A stretch of 64,000 nucleotides of DNA from an uncultured Caulobacterales bacterium (GCA_903858185.1 CAIOHT010000054.1:1-64000), one strand, 5' to 3'; counted from the first letter of the stretch, positions 9,005 to 18,431 are shown. Notes: generated by a model not told the origin, from the letters alone. Made by a program: numbers and translations.

Positions 9005-9631
9005 ATGGCGATGACGATACGGTCCGTGCGCAAGGCCAAGGGCCATGGCGCCGAACGGCGTCAGGAGATCCTCGACGCGGCCCTGATGCTGTTCGCCCAG
9101 CGCGGCATTCTGGCGGTGTCGACCCGCGACATCGCCGCCGCCGCCGGCATTTCCCAGCCCGCCCTGTACGCCTATTTCCGCACGCGCGAGGAGATCGCCG
9201 CGGTCCTCTGCGAACAGGCTTTCATCGATCTGCGGATGCGGATGGTGGCTGCCGCCGACCACCAGCCGCCCGACCTCGCCAGCTTCCTGCGAATTTGCCG
9301 CGTCTACATCGACTTCGGCCTGGAGCAGCCCGACGCCTACCGGGTCGCCTTCATGCTCGAGAAGGGCGGCGCCGAGCCTGAAGAGACCAAGGCCCGCATC
9401 ACGGCCGCCGGGGTCGAGGCCTTTGGTTGCTTCCATGACCAGGTCGCCCGCTTCGTCGCCGCGGGCCTGACCCGGCCGGCCGAGACCACGCTGATCAGCC
9501 AGTCCCTCTGGGCCAGCCTGCATGGCCTCGCCTCGCTGCTGATCGCTCGCCCCGGCTTCCCCTGGGCCGACCGCGAAACCCTGATCTCGCACCACATCAT
9601 GGCGCTGGCCGCTGGCGTGCTGCGGCGGTGA
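9005..9631 (+). CDS. TetR/AcrR family transcriptional repressor
   Basis: The 208-residue protein has the TetR helix-turn-helix at residues about 20-65: RRQEILDAALMLFAQRG, then ISTRDIAAAAGIS-like recognition sequence (here VSTRDIAAAAGISQPALYAYF). The rest is the variable ligand-binding domain. It is transcribed away from the RND adaptor and permease genes, with a palindromic operator in between, so it is the likely local repressor of that pump. ATG 9005 and ATG 9011 are both possible starts. The ligand is unknown. Confidence 0.9.
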   Translation: MAMTIRSVRKAKGHGAERRQEILDAALMLFAQRGILAVSTRDIAAAAGISQPALYAYFRTREEIAAVLCEQAFIDLRMRMVAAADHQPPDLASFLRICRVYIDFGLEQPDAYRVAFMLEKGGAEPEETKARITAAGVEAFGCFHDQVARFVAAGLTRPAETTLISQSLWASLHGLASLLIARPGFPWADRETLISHHIMALAAGVLRR

Positions 9632-9834
9632 AGTGGCCGTCAGCCTGAGGTCGGCCTGTCTCCCGTCGCGGCAGGACGCTTGCCGGGGCAGACCTTTCCG
9701 GATCAGGCCTCCCGAAAACGCCGCAGCATCCCGCCAGAGGTTACCCGGCGCGCCATATGGCTGTAATTCCGTCGGACGCTGAGCCTCCGGGACCTGGCGG
9801 ATGCTTTCACCATTGGTCGCTGGCCAGGACAACG

Positions 9835-10743
9835 ATGATGACACTTTCGCCGCCGCCGCCTGCGCGTCGCCTCCATGACAAGGGACCGATGGTCTCCGCC
9901 GTCGCCTGGGGCATGTGGCGCTTCTCCGGTGACGACGTCGCTGCGGCCGGGGCGCGGGTGAACGCGGCGCTTGATGCTGGCGTGACGCTGTTTGACACGG
10001 CGGACATCTACGGCCCCGACAATGGCGAGCCGTTCGGGGCCGCAGAGGCGCTGCTTGGCAGGGTGCTGGCGGGAAGTCCTTCGCTCGCGTCCCGCATGGT
10101 CATCGCCACCAAGGGCGGCATCGTTCTTGGCGTGCCCTACGATTCCAGCGCCGCCTACGTCACAACGGCGATCGACAGCTCGCTGAAACGGCTTGGCGTC
10201 GAGCATGTGGCGCTTTGGCAGATCCATCGCCCCGATATGCTGACCCACCCGGCGGAGACCGGCAGGGCCCTGTCCGACGCCCACGCGGCCGGCAAGATCG
10301 GCGCGATCGGCGTCTCCAACTTCACCCCGTCGCAGGTCGAGGCGCTGGCGGCGCATTGCGACCTGCCGATCGTGTCCTGCCAGCCCGAGTTCTCACCCCT
10401 GGCGATCTCGCCGCTGACCGATGGCGTCTTCGATCAGGCGCTGGCGCGGGGCATGACCGTGTTGGCCTGGTCGCCGTTGGGCGGGGGTCGGCTCGGGGCC
10501 CCGACCGATGACCGGGCCCGCGCTGTCGCCGCGGCGCTTGATGCCAAGGCCGAAGAGTCGGGCGTTTCCCGGGCGGCTGCCGCCTACAGCTGGATCATGG
10601 CCCACCCGGCGCGCCCGATCCCCATTGTCGGTACACAGACACCCGAGCGCATCGCGCAGATCCCTGACGCCTTCAAGCCCCGCTGGAGCCGCGCCGACTG
10701 GTACGCGGTTCTGGTCGCCTCCATGGGAGAGCCGCTGCCGTGA
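9835..10743 (+). CDS. Aldo/keto reductase
   Basis: A 302-residue (beta/alpha)8 NADPH-dependent reductase of the YdhF/Tas-like group. All four catalytic residues are visible: D54 and Y59 in FDTADIYG, K93 in IATKGG, and H131 in WQIHRPD. The C-terminal cofactor-binding stretch (IPIVGTQTPERI) is also present. I chose the paired ATGs at 9835/9838, just after CAGGACAACG; a TTG/GTG extension to 9757 lacks family similarity. The next gene begins in its stop codon, so they form an operon. The substrate is unknown. Confidence 0.88.
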   Translation: MMTLSPPPPARRLHDKGPMVSAVAWGMWRFSGDDVAAAGARVNAALDAGVTLFDTADIYGPDNGEPFGAAEALLGRVLAGSPSLASRMVIATKGGIVLGVPYDSSAAYVTTAIDSSLKRLGVEHVALWQIHRPDMLTHPAETGRALSDAHAAGKIGAIGVSNFTPSQVEALAAHCDLPIVSCQPEFSPLAISPLTDGVFDQALARGMTVLAWSPLGGGRLGAPTDDRARAVAAALDAKAEESGVSRAAAAYSWIMAHPARPIPIVGTQTPERIAQIPDAFKPRWSRADWYAVLVASMGEPLP

Positions 10744-11828
10744 TCCGTCCGCCCTGCGAAGTGTCCTGGTTCTCGGCCTTGTGTGACGACGACTACGAGT
10801 TCCTGGGCGTGCCCGACCCGATGCTGAAGTCCAGCTGGGAGCATTGCCGCGATATCGTGATGCAGGCTGAAGCCGGAGGCTTCGACAACATCCTGCTGCC
10901 ATCGGGCTACGATCTGGGGATCGACACAACCGCCTTTGCCGCGGGCATCGCGCCGATGCTCAAGCGTATGCGGCTCCTCATGGCGGTGCGGATCGGCGAG
11001 ATGTGGCCGCCGCAACTCGCCCGGCAGATCGCCACCATTGACCGGATGCTGGGCGGTCGTCTGACGATCAACATCATTTCGTCCGACATGCCGGGCGAGC
11101 AACTGGCCTCGGGGCCGCGCTATGCCCGCACCGTAGAGGCGATGGGCATTCTCAGGACCCTCCTGAACGGTGAGCCGCTGGATCATGACGGCGCCTTCTG
11201 GAAGCTGAAACTGGATCCACCCCGGATCTCGACCCTCTCGGGGAAGGCCCCGCTGCTCTACTTCGGGGGGCTCTCTGAAGACGCCCGCGACGCGGCGGCG
11301 AGAGGCTGCGACGTGTTCCTGATGTGGCCCGATCGACGGGAGGTCATCGCCGCCATCATCGCCGACATGACCGCCCGGGCGGCCAGGTACGGTCGCGTGC
11401 TGCGGTTCGGCTACCGGGCGCACATGATCGTGCGCGAGACAGAGGAAGCGGCGCGAGCGGCGGCGGACCGTCTGCTCTCGAAGCTCGATGCCGAAACCGG
11501 CGCCGCCATCCGCGCGAAGTCGCTCGATTCCACCTCGGCAGGCGTTCTGGCCCAGGCGGCGCTTCGCGAGACGGCTGCGGACGATGGATATGCCGAGGCC
11601 AATCTGTGGACCGGCATCGGCCGGGCGCGATCGGGTTGCGGCGCAGCCATTGTCGGCGACCCCGACCAGGTTCTGGCCAAGATCAACGACTACCGCGACC
11701 TTGGCATCGAGGCGTTCATCTTGTCGGGCTATCCCCACGCGGCCGAGGCGGATCTCTTCGCCCGGCACGTCCTGCCGCGGATCGAGCATGGTCCGCTGAC
11801 CTCGTCGTCGTCGTTCCGGAGCATTTGA
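10740..11828 (+). CDS. LLM-class flavin-dependent monooxygenase (SsuD-like)
   Basis: A 362-residue protein starting with GTG that overlaps the TGA of the aldo/keto reductase by four bases. Features of bacterial luciferase-like monooxygenases of the alkanesulfonate monooxygenase branch are visible: the early EAGGFDNILLPSG strand, MLKRMRLLMAVRIGEMWPP, LARQIATIDRMLGGRLTINI, and a late glycine-rich ILSGYPHAAEADLFA. These enzymes use reduced FMN from a separate reductase, none of which is nearby. A role in oxidative cleavage of a sulfonate, ether or similar compound is possible, but the substrate is not deducible. Confidence 0.88.
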   Translation: MIRPPCEVSWFSALCDDDYEFLGVPDPMLKSSWEHCRDIVMQAEAGGFDNILLPSGYDLGIDTTAFAAGIAPMLKRMRLLMAVRIGEMWPPQLARQIATIDRMLGGRLTINIISSDMPGEQLASGPRYARTVEAMGILRTLLNGEPLDHDGAFWKLKLDPPRISTLSGKAPLLYFGGLSEDARDAAARGCDVFLMWPDRREVIAAIIADMTARAARYGRVLRFGYRAHMIVRETEEAARAAADRLLSKLDAETGAAIRAKSLDSTSAGVLAQAALRETAADDGYAEANLWTGIGRARSGCGAAIVGDPDQVLAKINDYRDLGIEAFILSGYPHAAEADLFARHVLPRIEHGPLTSSSSFRSI

Positions 11829-11884
11829 CAGCGTCAGGGCTTGCTGTAGCTCAACGTCGGAAGTCGTTTTGCGGGGCAGGTGTT

Positions 11885-12973
11885 TTGGACAATACGGTCC
11901 GCTACGGTCTGGTCGGCGCCGGCATGATGGGTGTCGAGCACATCAACAACCTCGCGGTGACTCCGGGCGCGATCGTCACCGCCCTTGCCGACCCGGTCGA
12001 GCGGTCGCTGGGATGGGCGCGCAAGGCGCTCGGCGACCGCGCCGGCCAGGCGACCGCGTTTGCCGACAGCGCCGCGCTGGCGCGGAGCGGCCTTGTCGAT
12101 GCGGTGATCGTCTCCAGCCCCAACAACACCCATCGCAGCGTGCTCGAGCCCCTGTTCGATGCAGGCCTGCCGATCCTGTGCGAGAAGCCGCTCGCGACGA
12201 CCCTTGAGGACGCGCGCTGGATTGTCGACCGGGCCGCCGGCTCGCCGGCGCCGTTCTGGACGGCAATGGAATACCGCTACATGCCGCCGGCCGCCGCGTT
12301 CATCGATGAGGTCCATGGCGGCCGCGTCGGCAGGCTGCAGATGCTGTCGATCCGCGAACACCGCTTCCCCTTCCTGACAAAGGTCGGCGACTGGAACCGG
12401 TTTTCCCGCAACACCGGCGGCACGATGGTCGAGAAATGCTGCCACTTCTTCGACCTCATGCGCCTGATTGTCGGGTCGGAGGCGGTGCGCGTCTATTGTT
12501 CCGGCGCCATGGACGTCAACCATCTCGATGAACGCTACGGCGGCGAGGTCCCCGACATCATCGACAACAGCTTCACGACAGTGGACTTCGCAAATGGCGT
12601 TCGCGCGATGCTCGACCTGTCGATGTTCGCCGATGGCGCCGAGAACCAGGAGGAGATTACCGCGGTCGGCGACAAGGCCCGGCTCGATGTCCTGATTCCG
12701 GCCGGCGAAATCATCTATTCGCCCCGGGTCGGGTTCGGCGGCGTCAAGACCCCGCAACGGCGAGTTGTCGATGTGGACGAGACCGCGCTCAAGGCCGGCA
12801 CCCATCACGGCTCGACCTTTTACGAACATCAGAAGTTCAACGCCGCGGTACGGGGCGAGGGCCCCGTCGAAGTGACGGCCCACGACGGGCTGATGGCCGT
12901 TGCCATCGGCACGGCTGCTGAAATCAGCGCCCGCGAACACCGTGTCGTGGAGATGCGCGAACTCGGGTTCTGA
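11885..12973 (+). CDS. Gfo/Idh/MocA family oxidoreductase
   Basis: A 362-residue NAD(P)-dependent dehydrogenase. The Rossmann motif GLVGAGMMG is at residues 8-16, and the conserved CEKPLATT with its active-site lysine lies near residue 100. The C-terminal half carries the family's open beta-sheet with a histidine-containing helix (KCCHFFDLMRLIVG). The start is taken as TTG at 11885, after GGGGCAGG, because it is the only candidate that puts the Rossmann motif near the N-terminus; the open frame continues far upstream without a credible start. It follows the monooxygenase by 56 bases and probably shares its operon. The family acts on sugars, inositols and many other compounds. Confidence 0.88.
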   Translation: MDNTVRYGLVGAGMMGVEHINNLAVTPGAIVTALADPVERSLGWARKALGDRAGQATAFADSAALARSGLVDAVIVSSPNNTHRSVLEPLFDAGLPILCEKPLATTLEDARWIVDRAAGSPAPFWTAMEYRYMPPAAAFIDEVHGGRVGRLQMLSIREHRFPFLTKVGDWNRFSRNTGGTMVEKCCHFFDLMRLIVGSEAVRVYCSGAMDVNHLDERYGGEVPDIIDNSFTTVDFANGVRAMLDLSMFADGAENQEEITAVGDKARLDVLIPAGEIIYSPRVGFGGVKTPQRRVVDVDETALKAGTHHGSTFYEHQKFNAAVRGEGPVEVTAHDGLMAVAIGTAAEISAREHRVVEMRELGF

Positions 12974-13138
12974 AGCCCATCCCGCCTGCCGCTCCGGCGG
13001 CGCGGTGGTGTTCGCCGCTCCGATGCAACGGAATGACGCTTCGCGCATTCGTCATGCCATGCCGCGAGCCCTCACCCTGGCCGACCTGTCGAGATCCGGC
13101 CTCTTCGGCGTGGCGCCTTGCCGGCGGTATCGGGCCCG

Positions 13139-14332
13139 ATGACGGAGCAACTCCCCGGGGGAACCTCGGGTCCGACAGCCACCCCGCTCCCTTCCGTCGT
13201 CGATGCCGACGCCGACGGTCTGTCGCCCGGACCATCGCCGCCAAATCCGGCCGCGCGGCGGGCCCGTAACCTCTGGATTGGTCTGGCCCTCCTGGCGTCA
13301 GCGACCCTGACAACGGGAATCGTCTGGTGGGTCACCCGGCCGCCGACCGTCGAGACCCTCGTCGTCAGGGGCCAGACCGTGGAGCGCGTGCTGGCGGTCG
13401 TCGGTCGCGCGCGACCGGCCAACCTGCTGGATGTGCGCTCGCCGAACCCGGGACAGGTCATCCGCCTGCTGCACGACGATGGTGATCGCGTCGCCGAGGG
13501 CGAGCCGCTGGCCATCATCAAGGCCACGGTCGAGGAGGCGCGGACCGACGTCGGCGCGGCCCAGATCCGGGCGGCCCGCGCCGAACGCCAGCGCGCCCTG
13601 CTCGTGTTCAATCGGACCCGCATCCTGCTGGAAAAGGGTTTCGCGACCCGGGCGGCGCTCGATGAGGCGCGGGCGACGCTGCAGTCGGCGGAAGCGAACC
13701 TCGACGCGGCGACCGCGACGATGGCGGCCGCATCTGAACTGGCCGGACAGTTCACGGTCCGCGCCCCTATGGCGGGCATCGTGCTTCTGCGTCCGATCGA
13801 CAATGGCCAGGTCGTCCTGCCGACGACGACACTGTTCGTGCTCGGGTCTCTCCAGGGGACGGAGATTCAGGCCCAGGTCGATGAAAGCTACGCCGACGCC
13901 TTGCGTCCCGGTCTTTCAGCACGAGCGGTGCTCACGGGTTCCGACGCGCCGTTCGCGGCGCGCGTCACCGAGGTGTCGCCGCAGGTCGACAGCGCGACGG
14001 GCGGCCGTCTGATCAAACTGGTCGCCCTGGATGGTCCGGCGCTCGCGCCTGGCCGCTCGATCGATGTCAGTATTGTCGTGGACCGCCGTGCGAACCGTCT
14101 GGTCATTCCCAGAACGGCGGTGATCGACGCCTCTACCGCCCCGAAGGTCTATGTGGTCGACGCGGACGATATTGCCCGTCTTCGCGGCATCACCATCCTG
14201 CGCTGGCCGTCGCTCAACGCCATTGTTGAAAGCGGGCTTTTGCCCGGTGACCGGATCATCGTGAGTCCGGGCAAGGTCCGTCCCGGTGACCACGTGCGAC
14301 CCCGGGCGGTCGCCGCCGGACCGGGCGGGTGA
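13139..14332 (+). CDS. HlyD-type periplasmic adaptor of an ABC exporter (DevB/MacA-like)
   Basis: The 397-residue protein has a cytoplasmic tail, one membrane anchor (about residues 42-62, LWIGLALLASATLTTGIVWW) and then adaptor domains: a lipoyl half (RSPNPGQVIRLLHDDGDRV), a helical hairpin, the second lipoyl half (VRAPMAGIVLLRPIDNGQVV) and beta-barrel segments. It begins a three-gene unit with an FtsX-type permease, 4 bases downstream, and an ATPase. This resembles the DevBCA or MacAB tripartite exporters. ATG 13139 is chosen over an upstream TTG at 13118. No outer-membrane component is present. Confidence 0.88.
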   Translation: MTEQLPGGTSGPTATPLPSVVDADADGLSPGPSPPNPAARRARNLWIGLALLASATLTTGIVWWVTRPPTVETLVVRGQTVERVLAVVGRARPANLLDVRSPNPGQVIRLLHDDGDRVAEGEPLAIIKATVEEARTDVGAAQIRAARAERQRALLVFNRTRILLEKGFATRAALDEARATLQSAEANLDAATATMAAASELAGQFTVRAPMAGIVLLRPIDNGQVVLPTTTLFVLGSLQGTEIQAQVDESYADALRPGLSARAVLTGSDAPFAARVTEVSPQVDSATGGRLIKLVALDGPALAPGRSIDVSIVVDRRANRLVIPRTAVIDASTAPKVYVVDADDIARLRGITILRWPSLNAIVESGLLPGDRIIVSPGKVRPGDHVRPRAVAAGPGG

Positions 14333-14336
14333 GGTC

Positions 14337-15542
14337 ATGTTCGCCTTCACGGTCGCGCGCCGCTACCTGCTGTCCAATCCCCTTCAGACCGCCCTGCTTG
14401 TCTCCGGTGTCGCGCTGGGCGTGACGATCTTTGTGTTCATCACGGCGCTCATTCAGGGTCTCGCGATCCTCCTGATCGCCCAGGTCACCGCCAACAGCGC
14501 CCATGTGACTCTCGAACCGGCCACGCGGACCGCGCGGGTGCTCGGCGGGCCGGGCGTCGATACAGAGGCCGTCGCGCTGGTCTCGACCTTTCAGCGACAA
14601 CAGATCCGCGAATGGTCCTCGACCGTGGCGCTCGCGAAGCAACAGCCGGCCGTCTCGACGGTCAGTCCGCAGATCACCGGCAATGCGTTCCTCTCGAAAG
14701 GCGAATCCGCCGCCCCGGTATCGGTTACGGGCGTCGCCCCGGAGGGACTCGATGCGATCACGCCGATCAGCACCATGCTGGTCGGGGGCGACGCCAATCT
14801 CGAGGCCGGCGGGATCCTGATCGGCTATCGCCTGGCCGGGGACCTGGGTCTGTCCCCCGGCCAGCCAGTGCTGTTGCGGACCGATCGCGGGGTTGAGCGT
14901 CTCCTGACGGTCCAGGGGGTTTTCAAGACGGGCGTACAGGCCGTCGACGAGCGCGTGGCCTACATGTCGCTGTCACTGGCGCGCCCCCTGTTCCTGCTTC
15001 CGGAAGGCGTGACCAACATCGAGATAAAGCTCGTCGATCCGCAGGGCGCGCGCCCGCTGGCGGCCTTTCTGCAAGGCGCGACCGGCCTGCGGGCCACGCC
15101 CTGGCAGGACAAGAATCTGAGCCTGAACGACGCGCTGGTGGCGCAGGCCCAGACCGGCTCGCTGATCCAGGCGTTTTCCCTCGTCTCGATCATCATCGGC
15201 ATCGCCAGCGCGCTGGTCCTGTCCACCTATCGGCGGCGCAGCGAGATCGGCATCATGCGGGCCTTCGGCGTGTCCGGAAGGTTCGTCTCTTCCGTCTTCA
15301 TCCTTCAGGGGCTGATGATCGGGCTGATAGGCGGGCTCACCGGCTGTGCGGCTGGCTACGCCCTCTGCCGGCTGCTGGCCGGCCTGACCCGAGCTGACGG
15401 GACGCCGATGCTGCCGATCGCGCCGGAGCAGGGCGGCTATCTGGCCGCGATGGTCCTGACGACGCTCGGCGCGGTGCTGGCCTCCGTCGCTCCGGCGAGA
15501 TCGGCGGCGCGCCTCGATCCGCTGGACGCGATCCAGCAATGA
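14337..15542 (+). CDS. ABC transporter permease, FtsX/MacB family (DevC-like)
   Basis: A 401-residue integral membrane protein. It has an N-terminal transmembrane helix (ALLVSGVALGVTIFVFITAL), a periplasmic region of about 220 residues, then three C-terminal helices. The family signature TYRRRSEIGIMRAFG links helix 2 to the cytoplasm. The start ATG at 14337 follows the adaptor's stop by four bases after GGTGAGGTC, and its stop overlaps the ATG of the ATPase gene. Such permeases move lipoproteins, glycolipids or small molecules by a mechanotransmission cycle rather than channelling substrate through the membrane. Confidence 0.9.
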   Translation: MFAFTVARRYLLSNPLQTALLVSGVALGVTIFVFITALIQGLAILLIAQVTANSAHVTLEPATRTARVLGGPGVDTEAVALVSTFQRQQIREWSSTVALAKQQPAVSTVSPQITGNAFLSKGESAAPVSVTGVAPEGLDAITPISTMLVGGDANLEAGGILIGYRLAGDLGLSPGQPVLLRTDRGVERLLTVQGVFKTGVQAVDERVAYMSLSLARPLFLLPEGVTNIEIKLVDPQGARPLAAFLQGATGLRATPWQDKNLSLNDALVAQAQTGSLIQAFSLVSIIIGIASALVLSTYRRRSEIGIMRAFGVSGRFVSSVFILQGLMIGLIGGLTGCAAGYALCRLLAGLTRADGTPMLPIAPEQGGYLAAMVLTTLGAVLASVAPARSAARLDPLDAIQQ

Positions 15543-16240
15543 CGATCCTCCTGGACGCCCGCAGCATCGACATGACCTTTCGTAACGGCGACGACCAGAC
15601 GTCGGTGCTCAAGGATGTCGATCTGCAACTCGGCCCGGGCGAACTGACCGCCCTGCTCGGCGCCTCCGGCTCCGGCAAATCGACGCTGCTCTCGATCATG
15701 GGCCTGCTGCTGCGCCCGACGGCCGGGACCCTCGAAATCGCGGGTGAGCGGGTGGAGAGCCTGTCGGACGCGAGACGCACCCTGTTTCGTAACCGCCGCC
15801 TGGGCTTTGTCTTCCAGTTTCATCACCTGTTGCCTGACTTCACGGCGACCGAAAACGTCGCCTTCCCCGCGGCTGCGCCGGCCGGGGGGCTTTCGGACGC
15901 CATGCGGAGTCGGGCGCGCGAACTGCTGGCGCGCGTCGGGCTTGCCGATCGCATGGATTTTCCGGCGACGCGCCTGTCCGGCGGTCAGAAGCAGAGGGTG
16001 GCGATTGCGCGCGCGCTGATGAACCGGCCTGAACTCATCCTCGCCGATGAGCCCACCGGCGCGCTTGACCGGGCGTCGGCCGATCAGGTGCTGGACCTGA
16101 TGAAGGAGGTCAACCGTGAAGACGGGGCCACCTTCCTGATCTGCACACACGACGAGCATGTTGCGGCGCGCTGTAGCCGGCGCGTCACCCTGCGGGACGG
16201 GAGGGTTGTCGAGCCAGGCGCCACGTCAGGCGGGCGCTAG
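15539..16240 (+). CDS. ABC transporter ATP-binding protein (LolD/MacB type)
   Basis: A 233-residue ATPase with all motifs intact: Walker A GASGSGKST, signature LSGGQKQRVAIARAL, Walker B LILADEPTGALD and the switch histidine in ICTHDEH. The LolD-like spacing and the TGALD ending group it with partners of FtsX-type permeases. It overlaps the permease gene by four bases (ATGA) and completes the adaptor-permease-ATPase operon. It ends 51 bases before the convergent transaminase gene. Confidence 0.93.
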   Translation: MTILLDARSIDMTFRNGDDQTSVLKDVDLQLGPGELTALLGASGSGKSTLLSIMGLLLRPTAGTLEIAGERVESLSDARRTLFRNRRLGFVFQFHHLLPDFTATENVAFPAAAPAGGLSDAMRSRARELLARVGLADRMDFPATRLSGGQKQRVAIARALMNRPELILADEPTGALDRASADQVLDLMKEVNREDGATFLICTHDEHVAARCSRRVTLRDGRVVEPGATSGGR

Positions 16241-16291
16241 CCCTTCTCCGACAGGGGCTGTAGGTCCAATCCCTACCGAGCCAGGGGCCTG

Positions 16292-17611
16292 TCAGTCGAT
16301 GCGTGACAGGACGGCCCGCAGGGTGTCGACGATCTGGTCGATCTGGGCCTTGTCTATGATCAGGGGTGGCGACAGGGCGATGATGTCGCCGGTCACACGG
16401 ATCATCAGCCCGGCGTCGAACGCGGCCTCATAGGCTTCGATCGCCCGTTCCGTCGGTTTGCCGGGGCGGGGTTCCAGCTCGATCCCCGCGATCAGGCCGA
16501 GGTTGCGGATGTCGATGACGTGGCGCGCGTCGGCCAGGCTGTGCATCGCCGCCTCCCAATACGGCTCCAGCGTCAGGGCGCGCTCGAACAGGCCTTCCTC
16601 GGCATAGACGTCGAGGGTGGCCAGGCCGGCGGCGCAGGCCAGGGGGTGGGCGGAATAGGTATAGCCGTGGAACAGCTCGATGGGCGCGTCAGCGCCCTCC
16701 ATCATCGCGTCATGGATCGTCCGGCTGACCGCTACCGCACCGGCGGGGGCCGCCGCGTTGGTCAGGCCCTTGGCCAGGCACATGATGTCCGGGACAACGC
16801 CGAACCGCTCCGCCGCGAAGGCCGCGCCGACCCGCCCGAAGCCGGTGATGACCTCGTCGAAGATCAGCAGGATGTCGTGCTTGTCACACAGCGCCCGCAA
16901 GCGTTCGAGGTAGCCCTTGGGCGGAATCAGCACGCCGGTCGATCCCGCAACCGGCTCCACGATCACCGCCGCGATTGTCGAGGCGTCGTGCAGGGCGACG
17001 AGGCGCTCCAGAACGTCGGCAAGGTCGGCGCCGTGGTCCGGCTGCCCCCTGGAGAAAAGGTTGCCGGCGACCCCATGCGTATGCGGCAGGTGGTCGACCC
17101 CGGTCAGCAGGCTGCCGAAGTACATGCGGTTGCGAACGATGCCGCCGACGGAAATCCCGCCAAATCCGACGCCGTGATAGCCGCGCTCGCGGCCGATCAG
17201 GCGGGTCTTGCCGGCCTTGCCGCGGGCGCGCTGATAGGCCAGCGCGATCTTCAGGGCCGTGTCGACCGACTCCGAGCCCGAGTTGCTGAAGAAGATGCGG
17301 TCCAGCCCCGGCGGGGTCATCGCCGCCAGACGCGAGGCGAAGGTGAAGGCCAGCGGGTGGCTCATGTTGAACGAGGAGACATAGTCCAGCTGTGCGGCCT
17401 GTCTCTGGATCGCCTCCACGATCCGCGGGCGGTTGTGGCCGGCATTCACGCACCAGAGGCCCGCCGTGCCGTCGAGAATCTCGCGGCCATCGGGCGTGAT
17501 GTAGTTCATGTCCCGCGCCCCCGAGATCAGGCGCGGGTTGGCCTTGAACCGCCGATTGGGCGTGAAGGGCATCCAGAAGGCGTCGAGGGAGTTGGCGCCA
17601 GCGTCCGGCAT
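16292..17611 (-). CDS. Omega-amino acid:pyruvate (beta-alanine) aminotransferase, class III
   Basis: A 439-residue PLP enzyme. The opening DAFWMPFTPNRRFK and the block ILDGTAGLWCVNAGHNR are characteristic of beta-alanine/omega-amino acid:pyruvate transaminases. Cofactor residues are present: SNSGSESVDTA for phosphate binding, IFDEVITGFGR with the aspartate that contacts the pyridine nitrogen, and the Schiff-base lysine in CLAKGLTNAA. The start is ATG 17611; the longer frame to 17713 runs into the gntR promoter region. It is divergent from gntR, and a TGTGATCACA palindrome lies between them. beta-Alanine is an end product of spermidine breakdown, so it fits the adjoining polyamine locus, although other omega-amines are possible. 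Confidence 0.88.
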   Translation of the reverse strand: MPDAGANSLDAFWMPFTPNRRFKANPRLISGARDMNYITPDGREILDGTAGLWCVNAGHNRPRIVEAIQRQAAQLDYVSSFNMSHPLAFTFASRLAAMTPPGLDRIFFSNSGSESVDTALKIALAYQRARGKAGKTRLIGRERGYHGVGFGGISVGGIVRNRMYFGSLLTGVDHLPHTHGVAGNLFSRGQPDHGADLADVLERLVALHDASTIAAVIVEPVAGSTGVLIPPKGYLERLRALCDKHDILLIFDEVITGFGRVGAAFAAERFGVVPDIMCLAKGLTNAAAPAGAVAVSRTIHDAMMEGADAPIELFHGYTYSAHPLACAAGLATLDVYAEEGLFERALTLEPYWEAAMHSLADARHVIDIRNLGLIAGIELEPRPGKPTERAIEAYEAAFDAGLMIRVTGDIIALSPPLIIDKAQIDQIVDTLRAVLSRID

Positions 17612-17664
17612 GTGGGGTCTCCGCGCACGGGCGCCGGCTGGTGCGTCGCCTCGGTTTCGCGCAA

Positions 17665-17674
17665 TGTGATCACA
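17665..17674. promoter_or_regulatory. Putative GntR operator, copy 1 (TGTGATCACA)
   Basis: A perfect 10-bp palindrome between the divergent transaminase (start 17611) and gntR (start 17701). With its flank it reads ATGTGATCACAATTGACG, which agrees at 16 of 18 positions with the site at 18421-18438. Its position fits autorepression plus control of the divergent gene. Binding by the GntR protein is inferred. Confidence 0.6.
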
Positions 17675-17700
17675 ATTGACGCGGGCGAGGAAGAACGACG

Positions 17701-18399
17701 TTGGAGAAGGCACCGCGCAAGACGCAGGACGCTCCGGTCCCGGCGATGCACGACCGGGTCTATGCGGCGCTGCGCGACGCCCTGATCACCGGCCGCATCC
17801 CGCCGGGACGGGGCGTGTCGTTGCGCAGCCTGGCGGCCGAGCTCGGAGTCAGCCCTATGCCGGTGCGGGACGCCGTTCGCCGTCTGGTGGCGGAGCGGGC
17901 GCTGACGATCAACCCGGACAACAAGCGGCTCTCGGCGCCCTCCCTGACGGCGGACCGTCTCGAGCAGCTGACCCTCGCGCGGGGCTGGATCGAGCCCGAG
18001 CTCGCGGCTCGCGCCGCCCCAAAGGCTGACACCGACCTGATCAGGGCGCTGGAAGCGGCGGACGCCGGCATCGACGCCGCCCTCGCCGTCGGCGACGTCG
18101 ACCGTTACATGGCCGCCAATCACGCGTTCCATTTCCTGATCTACCGGCGCTCGGGGGCCGAGGTGCTTCTGTCGCTGGCGGATTCGCTGTGGCTGCAGAT
18201 CGGGCCCTTCATGCGGGTGGTGTTCGGGCGGATGGGCACGACAGGTCTGGATGTCGACCATCATTCCCAGGCGATCGCCGCGCTTCGTGACCGGGACGCG
18301 GCCGCCGCCGCCAGGGCGATCGCCGCCGATCTCGCCATCGGCATGGAGGCGATGCGGGCGGCCGTTGAGCAGACGGGTCAAGAGCCTCCCCATGATTGA
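17701..18399 (+). CDS. GntR family transcriptional regulator (FadR/FCD type)
   Basis: The 232-residue protein starts with TTG at 17701 after GCGAGGAAG. Residues about 17-80 form the winged helix-turn-helix (HDRVYAALRDALITGRIPPG, then LAAELGVSPMPVRDAVRRL). Residues 85-225 are the all-helical FCD ligand-binding domain, with the usual metal-ligand histidines in NHAFHFLIY and in DHHSQAIAALRDRD. It lies between two class III transaminase genes, and identical palindromes stand before it and after it, so it probably represses itself, the divergent transaminase and the following transaminase-ligase pair. The effector may be an amine or its acid product; this is inference. Confidence 0.9.
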   Translation: MEKAPRKTQDAPVPAMHDRVYAALRDALITGRIPPGRGVSLRSLAAELGVSPMPVRDAVRRLVAERALTINPDNKRLSAPSLTADRLEQLTLARGWIEPELAARAAPKADTDLIRALEAADAGIDAALAVGDVDRYMAANHAFHFLIYRRSGAEVLLSLADSLWLQIGPFMRVVFGRMGTTGLDVDHHSQAIAALRDRDAAAAARAIAADLAIGMEAMRAAVEQTGQEPPHD

Positions 18400-18421
18400 C
18401 TCGGCTACCGGGCTGGGAAAC

Positions 18422-18431
18422 TGTGATCACA
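18422..18431. promoter_or_regulatory. Putative GntR operator, copy 2 (TGTGATCACA)
   Basis: The second perfect copy of the palindrome found at 17665. It lies 22 bases past the gntR stop and 18 bases before the GTG start of the next transaminase. A repressor here would cover the ribosome-binding region and any promoter for the 18450-21202 gene pair. Confidence 0.6.
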
